Notes under the pieces: model-generated | Told to the model about the DNA's origin: nothing | The model's input: the letters and a program-made list of their open reading frames with translations, nothing else | Database searches by the model: none | In this document: positions 6,391 through 6,529 of the stretch, piece by piece | Numbering within the stretch: the stretch's first letter is position 1 | Layout: the number at the start of each line of letters is the position of its first letter | NCBI GenBank assembly: GCA_028692205.1 | Contig: JAQUXV010000154.1 | Location: 1-6,529 of the forward strand | DNA from: Eubacteriales bacterium | Lineage (GTDB): Bacteria > Bacillota_A > Clostridia > Christensenellales > Aristaeellaceae | Direction of reading: 5' to 3' | DNA: 6,529 bases | Position numbers and translations under genes: made by a program

Positions 6391-6529
6391 TTTGTACCAG
6401 GTTTGGCACAATGCCATCCCTGAAACAGCTTACGGGCAAGCAGGAAACCCTGCCTCACGCATGCCATTAGCGTTCTTTGCGCCGGGATTAACCGATGCAA
6501 TCCTTGAAACAGCTTACGGGCAAGCGGGA
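6374..6529. repeat. Start of an ~84/85-bp tandem repeat, second copy cut by window edge
   Basis: Copy A runs 6374-6458 and copy B 6459-6529 (incomplete). Bases 6411-6445 and 6495-6529 agree at 32 of 35 positions, including a 21-base exact match (6421-6441 with 6505-6525, containing AAACAGCTTACGGG). The part before it is more diverged but alignable (GCATTCTTTG versus GCGTTCTTTG). The offset changes from 85 to 84 bases within the unit, so one base was gained or lost. A 5-bp hairpin GCAGG-AAAC-CCTGC (6440-6453) lies in copy A. This part of the window is clearly less GC-rich than the genes. On the + strand the best-conserved part reads as MPSLKQLTGKQ and MQSLKQLTGKR; on the - strand as LARKLFQG. 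Neither looks like an established gene, so I treat it as a non-coding intergenic repeat family. Confidence 0.65.

Noticed and set aside
5246..6439. 397-codon open frame on the - strand opposite the ATPase gene
   Set aside because: Arg/Pro/Ala/Ser-rich translation typical of antisense GC-rich DNA. It runs across the phosphate-2 and adenosine motifs of the + strand protein and has no motif of its own.
6309..6500. Small - strand open frame through the tandem repeat
   Set aside because: Starts only at TTG without a ribosome binding site, and the repeat indel shifts the frame between copies, so conserved coding is unlikely. It remains possible if the frame continues from beyond the window edge.
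6374..6529. CRISPR array
   Set aside because: The unit of ~84/85 bp is alignable throughout rather than identical short repeats separated by unrelated spacers, and no cas gene is in the window.

Overview
This is a GC-rich bacterial window, mostly coding on the + strand. It holds the tail of a membrane-protein gene, a 274-base gap, and a tightly coupled two-gene unit that fills most of the sequence. A 253-base tail with short structured and tandem-repeat DNA closes it. Strong purine-rich Shine-Dalgarno sites (GGGAGG and a GGAGGAGGAGG run), GC-rich codon choice and no sign of outer-membrane proteins fit a high-GC anaerobic Bacillota (Clostridia-type) genome. That assignment is an inference and is not secure.

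Layout. Bases 1-270 are the C-terminal end of a protein with two predicted membrane helices, entering from the left edge. Bases 271-544 are a GC-rich non-coding leader. It has several short hairpins, a 15-base exact direct repeat and a perfect 12-base palindrome abutting a strong hairpin, and it ends in a ribosome binding site. Bases 545-2638 encode a 697-residue tubulin/FtsZ-superfamily-like protein with GGTG-type nucleotide loops and a long helical C-terminal half. Bases 2635-6276 encode a 1213-residue protein whose last ~520 residues are an actin/Hsp70-type (ASKHA) ATPase and whose first ~690 residues I cannot assign. The two genes overlap by ATGA. Bases 6277-6529 hold an imperfect stem-loop after the operon, a perfect 7-bp hairpin, and the start of an ~84/85-bp tandem repeat that runs off the right edge.

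How the genes may work together. The overlap and the internal Shine-Dalgarno site predict coupled translation, and probably matched output, of a tubulin-like GTPase and an actin/Hsp70-like ATPase. Tubulin-like proteins outside classical FtsZ are known in bacteria and have been proposed to act in membrane remodelling with operon partners. Here the partner is a giant ASKHA ATPase. The best reading is a two-component, nucleotide-driven cytoplasmic machine of unknown function (scaffold, motor, chaperone-polymer pair or conflict system). This pair is the most interesting content of the window.
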